Source: Deroplatys truncata (lineage: Eukaryota; Arthropoda; Insecta; Mantodea; Mantidae). Taken from it: DNA of 64,000 nt. Shown one piece after another: positions 11,364 through 22,700 of the stretch. The notes beneath the pieces were generated by a model. That model ran no database searches. It was not told the DNA's origin and was given only the letters and a program-made list of their open reading frames with translations. The stretch is from the NCBI GenBank assembly GCA_030765065.1, contig CM060983.1, positions 47,490,067-47,554,066 on the forward strand, written 5' to 3'. Position 1 is the stretch's first letter, and each line of letters opens with the position of its first letter. The position numbers were made by a program, and so were the translations under genes.

Positions 11364-11998
11364 TTTTTACTTCTCTACCACGTACATAGTAGGTAGAGAA
11401 AGTATGGCACTCCACCCAAAAATTTTATACCGAGATTTCACCAGAAATAACATGCTTTTAGGCTCCCTGAATCCAAATAAAGCATTTTTGGAAACATTTC
11501 CACGTGTGAGTGTGAACAGCATTACTCAAAAATGAAAAGTCGGATAAATACCAAACTTGCTATTTAAGTTCAGTATCTTCCAAGGATGCGACACAGATTT
11601 TCAATAAAATTCCTCTATCCCCCAGCTACCCTTTACATGGAACATTTTTTGAAAATTTTGATATTCTAAAAAAATGTCTTAACAATTTTGATTAAAATAC
11701 CATATATTAAAAATATTTATATTTAAAATAAAATGTATATCTTAAATTTTCTGTGAATAGCCTGTGAAGTCCTCGCGATTGTGTGGAAAGAGTATAGATT
11801 TCTAAGCCTAGCATATAACGCCCAGTTCTTAAACATTAGACTATCACTGTTCCCTTTGTATTTATAATGAAGTATGTAAGTAGCTATTTCGGCAAAGATT
11901 CATTTGTATTAAAATAGTGGATAAAGAATAGTTTGTATACTCACTAAAAAACGATAAGAGGATAGAGAAAGTTATGTGAATGATCACATCAGATTTTT
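11364..11998 (-). repeat. Y2: Y-family element
   Basis: Bounded by TTTTTACTTCTCTACCACG at one end and by AGAGAAAGTTATGTGAATG then ATCACATCAGA and TTTTT at the other. The diagnostic interior CACCCAAAAATTTTATA and ATGAAAAGTCGGATAAATACC is present. Five Ts flank both ends, consistent with insertion into a T run. Non-coding. Confidence 0.75.
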
Positions 11999-12224
11999 AA
12001 ATAGCAAATAGTCTGCATCCATAAAAAAGTTACAAATTGTAATTTCATTCAAATTCATGAAATTGGCAGTTTTGGTGGATACCCTAAAAGGCAAATTGAC
12101 AGAATCAAGTTAGGATACAGCAATCTAAAGTGAAAGTCAAAATCTCCCCAAAGCGGGTAGCTAGGTGATGGCTTTGCAATTCTGTTCTCTTTGAATGAAC
12201 AGGAAAAAGAAAGGGGGAAAAAAA

Positions 12225-13056
12225 TTCTGATGTGTTACACTCACATGACTTTCTCTACTCTTGTACAAACTATTTTTACAAACGCTTATTCTCCATAAGC
12301 TTCATGTTAATCGAGATGTTAATCTTATTGCTAATTTTCTTGTAGATGCAAGGGGAATTGGTAGGCTTTAAGCGATAGTCAAATATTTTAAGAGCTGGTT
12401 ACTATGTGGAGTATTCCACTCTCTTTGCATTATCAGGACAAAAAAAATTAATAACGAATTTGAGAAAAAGTACAAGTATTGAAAAATTTAAGGGAATAAC
12501 AGGCAATATCTCGAAAATGGTTCACTCACAAAAAAAAAATGCATATGACATAAATTGTGTATTTTAACGCGATCTACATTTTTTGTGTAGTAAAATTTTA
12601 TCTATCTCCTATGGTTTACCAGTTATGCAAAAGTCGTTCACAATGAAGAATACTTTTAGAGACATTCCCAGAAAATTTGAGATATACATTTCATTTGTCA
12701 TGAAAATATCTTAAAATATAATATTTTAATCAAAATCGTTAAGAGCCATTTTTGAGAAAATTAAAATTTTCGAAAAACGTTCCATGTAAAGGGTAATCTG
12801 GGGTGGGGGAATTTTCTTGAAAACCTTTGTGTCGCATCTCTGGAAGATACTGAACGTAAATACCAAGTTTGGTGTTTATCCGACTGTTCGTTTCTGAGTT
12901 ATGTTCGCAGACACACACACATGGACATGTTTCCAAAACTGATTTTTTTGGATTAAGGGGTCTCAAAACATGTATTTCCGGTGAAATGTCGGTGTCGAAT
13001 TTTTGGGTGGAATACAATACTTCCCCTACTTACCATACGTAGTAGAGAAAGTAAAA
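12225..13056 (+). repeat. Y3: near full-length Y-family element
   Basis: It begins TCTGATGTGTTACACTCACA then TGACTTTCTCTAC after an A run and ends GTAGAGAAAGT before another A run. At about 830 bp it is one of the fullest copies and a useful reference. It contains a short CA microsatellite at a position shared by several copies. Opposite in orientation to Y2. The antisense open frame at 12739-13017 recurs as fragments in other copies with stops and is not credible coding. Confidence 0.8.
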
Positions 13057-13930
13057 AAGTCTGATTTGCAGTTGAGAAAAGTATATTGTATTTTAAAATT
13101 CAAACCAATAACAAGAATATCTCTGAAATGGTTGATGTTGAACCTTGATAGCCTCTTCAGAGACCTGCACATAAACTCTTCTGAAAGAGAGCCACCACAA
13201 ATTTTATTTAACGTAAATTAGGTGCTTTAACGAGATGTACTAGTAAGATTTTGTTAATGGGACACAGGGTGGTGCTGTGGTTTCATTTCTGGCTCTTGTA
13301 CTGAGGGTCAGAGGGTAAAATCCCGGCTTTGGGGTGGCAATTTTAAGTCATCCCTATCCACACCTTCACCTCTGACTTGCTCATGTGAACTATTCGCAAG
13401 GACCAATGTGGTTTGGTGTCCATGGTAAATGCTGTAGATGCTCACATTCCACCACAAACCTCATTACCGTACCATCAAAGGCAATGGATTCCGCCTGCTT
13501 GATACCTCCACCTCAGAAATGGATCCTTGGTGAAATAAGGTAACTCCTGAAGGTCATAGGCCATATATGCACAGCGGTACAGGTGACCGGATTGTGTCTA
13601 TCTTGGTTTACTGATTATATAAAGAGCGCTTCACAGGCTATTCCCAGAACGTTCAATATATACATTTTATATGAAAATAGCTTAATCAAAATTGTTAAGA
13701 GACACTTTTGAGAAAATAAAAAATAACCAAAACCTTTCCATGTAAAGGTTAGTTTGTTGTGGGTTGATTCTCTTCAAATCTTCATGTTGCATCCTTTTAA
13801 GGTCCTGAAGTTAAAATACCAAGCTTCATATCTCAAAATACAAGGCTATGGACATCAGAAAATCCTCATGTGTATGTACCATGATATCACTTTGTCCAGA
13901 AAAATAAATTTGAGCATGATGTGTAATTTT
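13057..13930 (+). repeat. Y4: diverged Y-family element split by SINE S1a
   Basis: Left part 13057-13250 matches the Y interior (AACCAATAACAAGAATATCT). It breaks within AAGATTTTGT and resumes at about 13591 with GTGTCTATCTTGGTTTAC, which joins to give the usual Y order (AAAATTTTGTCTATCTC...). The right end fades by about 13930. Confidence 0.65.
13254..13590 (+). repeat. S1a: tRNA-derived SINE inserted in Y4
   Basis: This shares a body with the S1 copy at 31712-31990, including GGGGTGGC/GATTTT, CCCTATCCA and the CTTTACCTCTGAC-like stretch, a downstream segment with GGCAATGGA, and an end with GGCCAT. The head keeps a degraded pol III B box (AGGGTAAAATCCC). Its insertion interrupts Y4 cleanly, so it is younger than Y4. 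Confidence 0.6.
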
Positions 13931-14064
13931 TGGTCAGAGGATCATCAGATCAATTTTCTTTGAAGAAGCTAAACACTGATGTATAAAAGCGTTTTCGTGG
14001 AGCTGCTAAATCACATAGAACTTACACTTGGATATTTTCAACAGATTTATGGACTCCCAAGATC

Positions 14065-14640
14065 ACAGGATCTGATGTCACTGGATTATTTTCATCATAC
14101 ATTTCGTTGTAGGTACAAGGGAATACAAGAGGCTGAAGCAATAGTCAAATCTTAAAAAAGTGGGTCTTATACGGCTTAGAAATTCCATACTTTTTCAACA
14201 GTCAAGAGTAATAAAAGAATGGTGCACCTAAAAAAATGCAAACTACTGGAAAATTCAAACTAAGAGCAACAAATATCTCAAATGGTTATATGGTATTTTA
14301 ATCAAAATCCTGTTTTTGAGCAAGTCAAGATAACAAAACATTTTTCATGTAAGTGGTAGTTTGGGAAGGTGGAATTTTTCTTGAAAATCTTCATGTCATT
14401 TCCTTGGAAGATGTTGAATTTGAATAGGCACCAAGTTTGGTATTTGTCTAACTTTTTTGCTTTTGAGTTAGGCTAGAGACACACACACATGTACACACCC
14501 AGCTGTTTCTATTTATTTTATTATTTCTGGGGACCTCAAAATATGTATTTCCGTTGAAATGTGTATTCCAAAGTTTTGGTTGGAACACAATACTTCCTCT
14601 ACCTGTTATAAGTAGGTGCTAGAGGAAATAAAATTGTATA
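14065..14640 (+). repeat. Y5: diverged Y-family element
   Basis: Starts near GGATCTGATGTCACTGG and ends GTAGGTGCTAGAGGAAATAA. The interior includes the GGTACAAGGGAATACAAG and GTTTGGTATTTGTCTAAC landmarks. More decayed than Y3, with internal losses. Confidence 0.6.
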
Positions 14641-15416
14641 AAATGAGCACTGTGAATAACTTGCAAAATCAGATAAATACTTAAATGGATCATAAACTGG
14701 CATTCACCCTTGCTTAAATTGTGGTCTTGTCTGGCTGACAGTTGTGACAGAGTAATATAATTGAATTTAACATGCTAATATTTATTGTAAGCCGGTTTTG
14801 TAACATTAAAACTATATTTAATAAACAGAAATTGCAAAATCTTCATATTCTTATAAGAAAAAAAGCTGTTATTCACTCGGTCACAGGAGATACATAGAAT
14901 AAATAATTCAAAATCAAATCCAGATATTTTATTTTAGTGATAAATATCTTTAATACATTTTGAAGCTGTATTCTAAAAGTAGTACTTAGTATAAAGAGAC
15001 AAAACCGACATGTTTTTATTATAAGCATATCTAATTCATGGCTGTATATATGAAATAGAAGGCGTAATAATTATGGTCGTTAACAAACTAGCAGATGAAT
15101 GAGAACGCGATTACCCGTTAAAGAGTAATCGTGAAGGGAAAAAATAATTGTTGTGATATCGATCCTTGGTCATTCATGCAAGGCAGCTGTCTTAACCATT
15201 ATACCACAGACCTGTGTGGCTACCGCACAGGATTGCATTGTGGTTGTATTTCAACTCTAATGATAATAAAACTTAAATAAAATAGATGATTGATTCCCCT
15301 CCCCTATTGAGCTGCAGTCCATTACGTGTGTATTTGACTGCACTGTATTTTACTTTTAGCTAACACTTCAGAAACACTTGGCTATTGCTAAATTATGGAC
15401 TTAAAATTATATATTA
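14641..15416. other. Unassigned sequence with a tRNA-like relic
   Basis: Nothing but the tRNA-like segment at 15155-15215, listed separately. Confidence 0.4.
15155..15215 (-). repeat. tRNA-like SINE head or tRNA relic
   Basis: The minus strand has an A-box-like TGGTATAATGGTTAAG and, at tRNA spacing, a B-box-like GGATCGATATC. I could not form a full acceptor stem, so an active tRNA gene is unlikely. A SINE head is more probable. Confidence 0.45.
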
Positions 15417-16692
15417 CGAGGACTGTCCCAGAAGTACCCAACCTAACAAAGAAAACACAAAAATGTTGGGAAAAACATCTTTATTTCTCTACATGGTCTC
15501 CTTTCAGCTCGATACACTTTTCCCAGCGATGTTCAGTAGCTTTGATATCCTGTTTATAGTGAGAACTGTCGAGTTCTGCAAAATAGCCATCAACTGCAAA
15601 CTCCACTCTTTATTGTTGGCAAATCTTTTACCACCAAGCCATTTCAACTTTGGAAACAGAAAATAATCAGATGGAACTAAATCTGACGAATAGGGTGGAT
15701 GAGAAAGCAATTCAAACTTTATCTCATTGATTTTGGCCATGGCGATAATGGATGTGTGAACTGGTGCATTGTCTTGATGAAACAGAACTTTCTTTTTCGC
15801 TAAATGCGGCCAGTTTTTGCTTGATTTCATCTTTCAAACGCTGCAATAAGTTTGCATAATGCTCGCCATTGATAACTTTTCATTTATGGAGGTAATCAAT
15901 GAAAATTATCTCATGCGGATCCCAAAAAGCTGAGCCATGACCTTGCCTGCAGATGGAACTTTGGAGCCGATTCTCCCATTTCAATCTACTGTTTTGACTG
16001 TTCCTTCATCTCAGGTGTGAAGTGATGGACCCATGTTTCATCCATGGTTATGAATTGACACAAAACTCGGCTTTATTGCAGTGAAATATCGCCAAACACT
16101 CGACTGTAACATCCTCACGACACTGCTTTTGTTTCATTGTGAGTAAACGCAGCACCCTTCTTTTGCACAACTTTCTCATATCTAAATTTTCAGTTAGTGC
16201 ACGACGTACATCACTTTTTGAAATACCTACGATGTCTGCTAGCTTGCACACTTTCAGTCGATGGTCATTCAATACCATTTTGTGGATTTCCTTCTCAATT
16301 ACTGGTGTGGTCACCTCATTTGGTCTACCACTGCGATGTTCGTCTTGGCAGCTTGTACGGCCTCGCTTAAACTCTGCTACCCAATATTTTACTGTTGTAA
16401 ACGAAGGAGTACACTCCCCAAAGTAGAATCTAGCTCAGCTTTAATATTAGTTGCACTAAGACCTTTCAAATGAAAGTATTGTATCGCATAACGATGGCCA
16501 GTTTTATCCATGTTTACAAACTCACTGAGAGAGTTCACTATTAATGGCTGCCAAAGAATTACTAAACTACGTAGCATCGTCAAACTTCAAACTTAAGCTT
16601 TATAAGGGTGATACTTTCTACCATAGTCATTTGTTTGAAACTACAACTGCTATATATATATGTCAGGTTGGGTACTTCTGGGACTGCCCTCG
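15417..16692 (-). mobile_element. Mariner-C copy 1, structurally full length but frame-broken
   Basis: A 1,276-bp element with TA on both sides (15415-15416, 16693-16694) and ends CGAGGACTGTCCCAGAAGTA and TACTTCTGGGACTGCCCTCG. The minus-strand transposase is in pieces: start region MDKTGHRYAIQYFHLKGLSA, then KMVLNDHRLKVCKLADIVGI, then HQDNAPVHTSIIAMAKINEI and YSSDLVPSDYFLFPKLK. All three catalytic Asp codons persist (MDETWVHHF near 16035, HQDNAPVHT, VPSDYF), but frameshifts separate the blocks and also spoil the C-terminus. Copies 2 and 3 are at 54221-55490 and 61494 onward. Confidence 0.85.
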
Positions 16693-16977
16693 TAAACGTC
16701 AATAATTTACAGTTTTTGGACAATGTAGAGAAGAAATCCTTTCAAAATAAGTCAAAAGCTTGTGATATTTTTTAGTAGAATGCTGTAACTGAGGATCTCA
16801 AGAATTCATTTGAAATACACATGACTGGATTAAGGATTTTAAATATAATATATTAGAGATTAAATTTCTTCCATTTGCACATGTTGTAGCCATTGCTGTT
16901 ATATCTTCAAGGCATACCATCAAACAGGGCATAACTTCTGCAAAAATCATTTAATATAGCTCATGTTTGTTTCACAG
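16693..16977. other. Intronic or upstream sequence before the acidic exon
   Basis: No repeat recognised. It ends in a pyrimidine-biased acceptor ending TTTCACAG at 16977. Confidence 0.5.
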
Positions 16978-17205
16978 AATACCGGAGAGGAACAGCCATC
17001 CGAGGAGTCACCTGAAGATGTCTCAATTGCAGAAACAGAGGAACCACTTGAACAATTGTCAATCGATGAAACTGAGCATGAGACGGTACATGAATCTGAG
17101 TCATCTCAACTGGTGCAAGTTAAAGAGGAGCCCCCGGATGAAATATATATGGAAATGGATATGCATAGCTCACAAGAGTTAAGCGAGAATTCTGTGGACA
17201 ATAAC
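16978..17205 (+). CDS. Internal exon of the zinc-finger gene (acidic, VKEEP motif)
   Basis: A 228-base, 76-codon exon between a good acceptor (TTTGTTTCACAG ending at 16977) and a strong donor (AAC then GTAAGT at 17206). It is open in phase 0 at both ends, which fits the phase-0 acceptor at 49100. The translation starts NTGEEQPSEESPEDVSIAET, is strongly acidic, and includes QLVQVKEEPPDEIYMEMD. VKEEP is a psi-K-x-E SUMO-attachment motif common in the linkers of insect zinc-finger regulators and is matched by IKQE and IKNEP in the finger exon. No domain is recognisable in it. The start codon and any N-terminal domain lie upstream of the window. Linkage to 49100 is inferred from phase and composition. 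Confidence 0.7.
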
Positions 17206-17550
17206 GTAAGTATTTTCACTGTTCATCTTCACTCAGACTGATCGCATCTCTGTTGAGGCCGGTTTTCATATTGCAATAGGATGATTATGCTTTACAGAGA
17301 AATAGATGTTTGGGTCATTTAAATGGTTGTTGTCGAGCAGTAAAGCTTGCAGTTATGCTCATGGTGGTTAGCATCTGGCCAGAAAATATTTGCTTTCTTC
17401 CATTTTACCATTAATATAATCTTATTGGAAGGCCCCCCCCTCATAGGTACACAGACAATCAATTGCTCTATTCTCTGCGGCGGTATTTATGGTTGTATTT
17501 ATTTATTTATCCCCACATTTGGGAGCCAATTTGCGGTGGTAAATTTATAA
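17206..17550. other. Start of the large intron
   Basis: Begins with GTAAGT. No repeat recognised before X2. Confidence 0.5.
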
Positions 17551-18521
17551 TGTTATTTGTGTATGTGTGTTTACTTCACGTGGTGAAGCCATCTTGTGAC
17601 GTGATTCTTTGTTAGGTTTGTAGCTCCATCTGGTGTTAGCAATTTGCGGCAGTATTAGTTTTTGTTTGAAAGAATGTTACTTTTATTTTTATTTAATTTT
17701 GTTTCACTGTCCTCCGGCTAGCTATGATCCTTTTGGGTCGAGCACTTCTCTTTATACAGGTTGTGTAAACGGAAAGGAATCTTTTATCCAAAGATAACAC
17801 TGATGAAGGAATTTGTTTTACACTTTTATTGTCGAAACACAGTCACTATCACATTTACACATTGATCTAGACACCCGCCAAACTGAAACTGTTATAACAA
17901 CTTCTTACTGATCACTTTTAATTCACGTACATCAACCTTTTGTATAATTAACTTTACCATACTTGAGATTTTTCATAACTCTTATACGCGTAACTTGCGA
18001 ATCGATAGCCTACGTGTAATATTTCTGCTGGACTGAAGGCGACGTGTATCATACAAATATTTTCGGCGAACTGACGGGAATGCGACGTGTAGTGTACAAA
18101 GAATTTTGATGAACTGACGGGGTCTACCTGTAACCTACTCTTTTTATACTCATACACCCCGATATGCCTAAAGATTATAACTGAGCTGCAATTGGCTAAT
18201 AAAACGCGCCAACATTAGCGTCTATTTTTATATCCAATGAAAATTATGAATACATATGCTCTACGGAAATGTTCCAGAAGATTCTAAAGGAAAACGCGCC
18301 AACATTACGTAACTTCCTCGTTTCCAATAATGATAAACAGCTCACCCCCTCGCTGCATTATTGCACGCTATTATTGTCAGTTTCAGTAAGGCAGTATAAA
18401 CTTACTTCTCAACAATAATTACAATCAACAAACATCTCAAATCAATGTCACATAAAAATACATATTCATATTACAATCATTCTTTACATTTAAGTAATTT
18501 GTGATACAAATTACTGCATCA
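17551..18521. repeat. X2: X-family repeat, candidate solo LTR
   Basis: A 971-bp block that reads almost base for base like X3 (26730-27701) from TGTTATTTGTGTATG to ATTACTGCATCA, where the two diverge from each other. It starts TG and ends CA, as LTRs do. A poly(A)-like AATAAA lies on the minus strand in the CTTTTATTGTCG segment. No coding, primer-binding site or convincing target duplication was found, so LTR status is only an inference. It ends 70 bp before the candidate exon at 18592. Confidence 0.6.
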
Positions 18522-18591
18522 TCTCTACCTGACTTCAGGGAACTATCACCCTCCGTGCAGTTCACTCCTGTTGACTCATTTCCATACACAG

Positions 18592-18766
18592 ATACTGCCA
18601 TCATTTGAGTGTTTAGTTTTAAGCCCTGCCAGTGAAATGCAAATACATACTACCAGCCCAGCACCAGAGAACACCACTAGCCAAACACATTCCCCAGACA
18701 ATAACTGGCAAAATCAGTTGAAAACAGCTGACGATGGGAGCAAACTGTCTCCCGAAATGCATTCAA
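18592..18766 (+). CDS. Candidate alternative exon of the zinc-finger locus
   Basis: A 175-base open stretch sits between an acceptor (CTCATTTCCATACACAG ending 18591) and a donor (GTAAGA at 18767). Read in the phase left by the 16978-17205 exon, it encodes ILPSFECLVLSPASEMQIHT and a Ser/Thr/Pro/Asn-rich tail, plausible as a disordered linker. The exon adds 58 codons plus one base, so splicing it to 49100 would shift the finger frame to an early stop. It must therefore be an alternative exon to another 3' end, a frame-breaking regulatory exon, or chance. If not spliced at 18767 the frame ends at a stop at 18787-18789. Confidence 0.35.
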
Positions 18767-19358
18767 GTAAGAACATTTTAGGGATGTAGTGTAACAACTT
18801 TCAACTCTCTTTATTTTAAATTATGACACATCACTGTTACTAGCTTATCAGTCTTCAAAATTAATTAACATACTACCAGGTTTCTCTTGAATAATGGAAT
18901 TTGCAACCTGCCTTTTCGTTATCACTGCTAGACAAATCCGTTTGTGAGGTATCAACAGACTGGCCCACCATTTTCCCCTGGATAATTCTAGCAATGCGAA
19001 ACAATATGTTAAGTTTTCCTTTTCTTATAAAAGGTGTTTGAAATAGCGCACTTTGTATCTATAAAAACCTTGCACCTGTTGAACACTCAACAATTATTAA
19101 CCAAAATATTGGAAAATCGCATGTCAAATTGTGCCTTCTAATTCATCAAGTTATAACAGGGTTTATTTTGGGAATTTCAGCACACAGTTCTGGCTCCTGG
19201 ATTTTTTCTTTTCTCAATTTAATTCTGGATTTTGCGCTGAGCGGCTAGTTCTTGCGGTATCTTTTATATATATATATGATACTCACCAGAGTTCATGGTC
19301 TAGATGCACTGACCTATCTGTGATGCATCTCTGCCTCACTCACTAGGTTCTTGTATTA
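18767..19358. other. Intronic sequence, unassigned
   Basis: Contains a short TA run near 19268-19278. No repeat family recognised. Confidence 0.4.
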
Positions 19359-20070
19359 TTACTTTCTCTACTACATATAGTAAGTAGAAGTATTGCATTC
19401 CACCCAAAAATTTGACACAGAGATTTCACCGGAAATAAATATATTGAGGTGTCCTGGATCCAAATAAAGTATTTTTGTATGTCTGTCTGTGAACAGCATA
19501 ACTCAAAAATGAAAAGTTGGATAAATACCAAATGTTGTATTTCAGTTTAATATCTTCCAAGAATGTGACACACAGATTTTCAAGAAAATCCCCCCACCCC
19601 AACTACCCTTTATGCGGAACTTTTTTCGAAAGTTTTGATTTTATAAAAAATTACTAACGACTTTGATTAAAATACTTTATATGAAAGATATTTATATGAC
19701 AAATAAAATGTATGCCTTGAATTTCCAAGGAATAGTCTAGGAAGTTCTCTTCATTCGGAAGGAATTTTGTAGTCTTGTATAACTTTTAAACAGTAAGCGA
19801 TAGACAAAAACGTACTACACAAAAAAAATCTAATCTTTTTAAAGCACAATTTACTTAAAATAAGTTTTCTTATGGCATAAGCCGTTTCTGAGATATCTGT
19901 TATTAAACATTTGACTATCGCTGTTCTCTTTGTATTTATAATGAAATGTGTAATGTAGCTATTTGAATTAAATTTACTAGATAGAAAAATAAGCTTTAGT
20001 AAAAATAGTTAGTATACTTACTAATAAAGATAGAGGTTAGAGAAAGTCATGTGAATGTATCACATCAGAT
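19359..20070 (-). repeat. Y6: Y-family element
   Basis: Starts TTACTTTCTCTACTACATAT and ends AGAGAAAGTCATGTGAATG then TATCACATCAGA. It shows the shared CACCCAAAAATTTGACACAG and ATGAAAAGTTGGATAAATACC landmarks. It is followed directly by a run of ten Cs. Confidence 0.75.
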
Positions 20071-20693
20071 CCCCCCCCCCTCCAACGTTTCTCTTATGCT
20101 GTGCTTATTTTGTAGTGCATGAGCTATGATAATTCTGTTTTATTAATATCTTGGGTCATTATGGTATTGTGAATAAATTACGAATTTTCAGAAACTTGTA
20201 ATTTATTCTGAAAATCTTGATATTTCACCAAAATGATAACTGATTCACAAATAATAGTGATTTTCTCACTCTATTGCTTAATTTCTGAAATATTATCACC
20301 CCCGATGTGCATCCGGAATATTGATTACAATATTTCCTATCTGCAATCCCATTCTCTAATTATGCAAAGATGCGTAATGATGCTAAGAGATGTTATGAAT
20401 GTCCCCTTTTTCTCCCGACAAACCTTATGTAGTACTTGACATTCCTATAGTTACCAAATCAATAAGAATTCTGGTCTGCTCCCTGTACATAGCAATTTAA
20501 GTGATATAAATTTTTCTCAATGATGAATTTCTTTATATTTGTCTATGAAATTACTAAAATAATGAATGTTTTTCCCTGTTTTCTTAACATTCCGGATGTT
20601 TTAACTGTCCAAAATATTTACAAATATTGCTTTGAATGAATAAAGAAATGTTACAATATTTATAAGTTATTAATTTAACATAAATTAACAAGG
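20071..20693. other. Unassigned sequence
   Basis: Begins with a C run (20071-20080). Nothing else recognised. Confidence 0.4.
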
Positions 20694-21118
20694 CTCAGGC
20701 AGTAACGTCTTTGTCCCGCATTCAGGAGGTCCTGGGTTCAAATCCTGTGGACTGACCAATCTGACTTGAGGTTTTTTTGTGGTCTCCCTCAGCTGCTATG
20801 GCAAATAGATTGGAAATTTAACACCACGACCCAAAGTCAAAAATCGGTGGATAGCGAATCCCTTGACATCTACCCACAGCCAATGAAAGCAGGTAGACTG
20901 GACCGCACCTTAATGCCATCTGCGCGGCACGAAGCAGAAGATCCGGTTGCTATGCACTAGGGTCTCTGTGAATATGACAAAGCGGGTGGTTACAGAGATG
21001 AGACCTAGAAGGCTAACTGTCTGCCACACCTCGATCTAAGAGATATCCACTAACAGATCCGTCGTGATATGACCCTTTAGTTAAAGTGATGTAATATAAA
21101 TAGAGTAATAAAAAATAC
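20694..21118 (+). repeat. S3a: tRNA-derived SINE
   Basis: The head has GGCTCAGGCAGTAACGTC in the A-box position and a good B box GGTTCAAATCC, followed by GACCAATCTGAC and a T-rich segment that also occurs in S3b. The tail ends in an AATAAAAAATA-like stretch near 21118. There is no open frame of note. Confidence 0.65.
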
Positions 21119-21326
21119 ATAAATTAACAAATATCTAAAAAATCTTTGATCATATTTTAACAAAGTCACCATCTTGAATTCTGTTCTCTTTCTTAATTTA
21201 GAAACAATCTCCTTGTCACATTTCTCAACCTGTTAATATCTGTCTCAAAGCATATGTGAAATTGTTGCATAATCTTTATTTTAAGCATTTCCCACAGATA
21301 TATATTCTATATGAATTTAGATGGAA

Positions 21327-21660
21327 TGGTTCAGGCAGTAACATCTGTTGCACGCATTCAGGAAGTCCCGGATTCAACCCCCCCCCCCCCCCCCCCCGTG
21401 ACCAACCAATCTGACCAAAGGTTTTTTCACGGTTTTCCTTGGTTGCTAGACAAATGCTGGGTTGAATGATTTAATCCACAAATTTTCCTATCATCACTAC
21501 ATCTCATTTCCTTCTTCACCGTCATACGAGGTTGATCACCCATCCTGGATATGCTATGATCCAGAGTTTACTCGCTCCTGACAGACTACTGACACAAGAA
21601 GTCCTAGAAAGAGGAGGATGATCAGTTAAAGCAGAAAAGAAGAGTGAACAGCCCAATCAA
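21327..21660 (+). repeat. S3b: tRNA-derived SINE with a poly(C) expansion
   Basis: The head GGTTCAGGCAGTAACATCTG aligns with S3a. The B-box region reads GGATTCAACC and then runs into 20 Cs (21378-21397), so the internal promoter is probably damaged. GACCAACCAATCTGACC then follows as in S3a. The 3' bodies of S3a and S3b differ. Confidence 0.6.
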
Positions 21661-21929
21661 TAATTCTGTCATCGTAAAGAGAGGCAGCGATTTTCTTGAA
21701 CTTTTCACAACAGCAAGCCTTGTCATAATTTTTTCTTGGTTAGGATTGTTGGCTGCCTATGTTAGATACCTAAAAACTTGAGACCCTGCTGTTTATTCAT
21801 CTTTAGCACAAAGAAAGCAAGCATTTTAGGTGTGTCTGAAATAATTTTGACAAGATTTTAATGTGCATTTGAAGAAAAACCTTATGTTTGGAATAAAGGA
21901 TGTTTGAACAAATGAGAAATGTGTGTATT
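21661..21929. other. Unassigned sequence
   Basis: No recognisable gene or repeat. Confidence 0.35.
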
Positions 21930-22275
21930 GTATTTATTTCATCCATAGAAATATGCTACATATTTTATAGGACACATCAATTCAAAATACAAAGAAAATA
22001 TACCAAGATTCAGAAATAATTATAAATACAGAGATACAAGGGGCATTCAAAAAGTTTTGCAAGTGTCATCTTAAAGACCAAACCAAGGATGAAATTTAAA
22101 AATTTCCTCACAGTCTTTCAAAGTAGTCTATCTCTCTCCACACATAATTGTAGACGGTGCAACCACTTGTCTAAAGCACTATGATACTCAGACTGAGGTA
22201 TTGTCAACAGAGCTGAATTTATAGCCTGAGCAAGGTCGTGCACTTGTTTAAAAGGTTTTCAAGTAATGCAAGATT

Positions 22276-22692
22276 TCACGCGAAGAAACACCAGAAGTTG
22301 CATGGTGCAAAGTCAGGACTGTAGGGTGGATGGTCAAGCAGCTGTACTTGGACAGCTTCCAGTTTTCTCAAATTTGTCGCTGTTCTGTGAGGAGACACAT
22401 TGTCATGCAAAAGCAACAGCCTTGAAGTTCCTGTCTTTGGACGCCGCTGCTTCAGCTCTTCAAATAAAGGATTTAAAACATAAGAGCCATAATATTCTCC
22501 ATTCATTGTCATTCCTTCTGTCATGCAGTCAACCACTAATGGTCCTTCATAGTTGAAGAACACGGCGAACATTCAATTCCGAGAACGAAAATCTTGTCGA
22601 AAAACGACTGGTCTTGGATCATTTTCATTTACCCAAACACAATTCTGAGCTTTATTTGGTGTGGTATAATAATAAAACCAACTTCCATCACT
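22276..22692 (-). pseudogene. Mariner-D transposase catalytic region
   Basis: The minus strand reads TSDGSWFYYYTTPNKAQNCV, with the first Asp kept but the following Glu changed to Gly. It continues with VFFNYEGPLVVDCMTEGMTM and then LLLLHDNVSPHRTATNLRKL, where the second Asp is kept. The third site is HPPYSPDFAPCNFW, with Asn in place of the catalytic Asp. A stop separates the blocks near 22573. Upstream coding (N-terminal helix-turn-helix) is displaced to 24150-24520 by insertion T2. It cannot encode an active enzyme. Confidence 0.75.
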
Positions 22693-22700
22693 AGTACATA

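Noticed and set aside
15155-15215. A functional tRNA gene
   Set aside because: Boxes are present but the B box is off consensus and I could not form the acceptor stem.
21378-21397. Poly(C) and poly(G) runs as regulatory features
   Set aside because: They look like simple homopolymer expansions in repeats, and such runs are also prone to sequencing error.
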